From: an uncultured Ruminococcus sp.
GTDB taxonomy: Bacteria; Bacillota; Clostridia; Oscillospirales; Ruminococcaceae
DNA length: 19,996 nucleotides
Reading direction: 5' to 3'
Assembly (NCBI GenBank): GCA_945867875.1
Contig: CAMBJF010000023.1
Span: forward strand, 1-19,996
Shown here: one piece after another, positions 19,365 through 19,996 of the stretch
How the letters are laid out: each line of letters begins with the position of its first letter
How positions within the stretch are numbered: position 1 is the first letter of the stretch
Notes under the pieces: model-generated
Databases searched by the model: none
What the model was told of the DNA's origin: nothing
The model's input: only the letters and a program-made list of their open reading frames with translations
Made by a program: the position numbers and the translations under genes

Positions 19365-19996
19365 GTGAGTGATCTTTCTCATCTCGACGAGCTTGAAGCT
19401 GAGGCTATATATATAATCCGAGAGGTTGCGGCGGAGTGCGAAAAGCCCGTAATGCTCTACTCGATCGGAAAGGACAGCTCGGTAATGCTTCATCTTGCAA
19501 TGAAAGCGTTTTACCCCGAAAAGCCCCCCTTCCCGTTTCTCCACGTAAATACCACGTGGAAGTTCAAGGAAATGATAGATTTCCGTGATAAGACCGCAAA
19601 GAAGCTCGGCATTGAAATGATCGAGTACATAAACGAGGACGGCGTAAAGCAGGGCATAAATCCCTTTGACCACGGCTCCGCATACACCGACATTATGAAA
19701 ACCCAGGCTTTAAAGCAGGCTCTCAATAAATACGGCTTTACCGCAGCATTCGGCGGCGGCAGACGTGACGAGGAGAAGTCCCGTGCCAAGGAGAGAATAT
19801 TCTCATTCAGAAATGCGGCACACGCTTGGGACCCCAAGAACCAGCGCCCCGAAATGTGGAAGCTCTACAATCCCAAGATAAACAAGGGCGAGAGCATAAG
19901 AGTTTTCCCAATTTCCAACTGGACAGAAAAGGATATCTGGCAGTACATAAAGCGTGAGAACATCGACATCGTGCCCCTTTATTTCGCAGCAGAGCG
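19365..19996 (+). CDS. cysD: Sulfate adenylyltransferase subunit 2 (CysD), cut by the window end
   Basis: The first 210 codons of CysD, which makes APS from sulfate and ATP together with the GTPase CysN. The PP-loop is MLYSIGKDSSVMLHL (about 31-45). PFLHVNTTWKFKEMIDFRD, AFGGGRRDEEKSRAKERIFSFR and FPISNWTEKDIWQYIKRENIDIVPLYFA follow as in other CysD. The start is GTG (VSDLSHLDELEAEAIYI), with a modest AGG upstream. In the 64-bp gap before it, TTGACA at 19317-19322 is present without a convincing -10. About 90 codons and probably cysN lie beyond the edge. Confidence 0.93.
   Translation, partial: MSDLSHLDELEAEAIYIIREVAAECEKPVMLYSIGKDSSVMLHLAMKAFYPEKPPFPFLHVNTTWKFKEMIDFRDKTAKKLGIEMIEYINEDGVKQGINPFDHGSAYTDIMKTQALKQALNKYGFTAAFGGGRRDEEKSRAKERIFSFRNAAHAWDPKNQRPEMWKLYNPKINKGESIRVFPISNWTEKDIWQYIKRENIDIVPLYFAAE

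Overview
The window looks like the chromosome of a monoderm, anaerobic Firmicute of the Ruminococcus / Oscillospiraceae type. This is inferred from moderate GC, strong AAGGAGG-like ribosome binding sites, AGA/AAG-rich codon use, three lipoprotein substrate-binding proteins with Gram-positive style lipoboxes, and a gene set close to the assimilatory aprBA-cysDN loci known from Clostridia. Almost everything from 1.6 kb to the right edge serves sulfur acquisition and homocysteine/methionine formation. No rRNA, tRNA, CRISPR array, phage gene or complete IS was found.

Layout. 1-52: probable end of an IS3-family (IS150-group) element. 95-595: DinB-like protein. 598-1524 (minus): LysR regulator, divergent from the next operon. 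The 344-bp gap 1525-1868 holds two well-formed back-to-back promoters with a perfect 7-bp T-N11-A dyad between them, placed as expected for LysR control of the rightward operon. 1869-5287: SGNH hydrolase, metN, metI, a 29-codon leader-like ORF, metQ, then a strong terminator hairpin. 5366-8043: FecBCD-type ABC importer of unknown substrate. 8107-8252: near-consensus extended -10 promoter, a 19-codon leader-like ORF homologous to the first, and an overlapping terminator-like hairpin. 8299-12053: sulfate ABC importer (sbp, cysT, cysW, cysA). 12071-15958: O-acetylhomoserine sulfhydrylase family enzyme, a small siroheme sulfite reductase with a ferredoxin insert, TusA-like protein, thioredoxin, ThiS-like sulfur carrier, an elaborate multi-hairpin intergenic region, and a ThiF/MoeB-like adenylyltransferase. 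15965-19300: JAMM peptidase, thioredoxin reductase, aprA and aprB. 19365-edge: cysD, cut by the window.

How the genes fit together (inference from families and order). Sulfate is imported by Sbp-CysTWA, activated to APS by CysD (CysN presumably lies beyond the edge), reduced to sulfite by AprBA without a PAPS step, and reduced to sulfide by the siroheme enzyme. The ThiF-like protein would adenylate the ThiS-like carrier, which takes sulfide as a C-terminal thiocarboxylate. MetY would transfer that sulfur to O-acetylhomoserine, and the JAMM peptidase would trim the carrier tail and release homocysteine. This is the gene set of the HcyS/HcyF/HcyD/MetY pathway described in Wolinella succinogenes, here with added TusA, thioredoxin and thioredoxin reductase genes.

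The least expected feature is the pair of homologous mini-ORFs (shared core F-F...V...[FY]RFGR.Q, with Cys codons at or near the end) in front of two unrelated binding-protein genes, metQ and the sulfate sbp. They look like a family of cysteine-sensing attenuation leader peptides.
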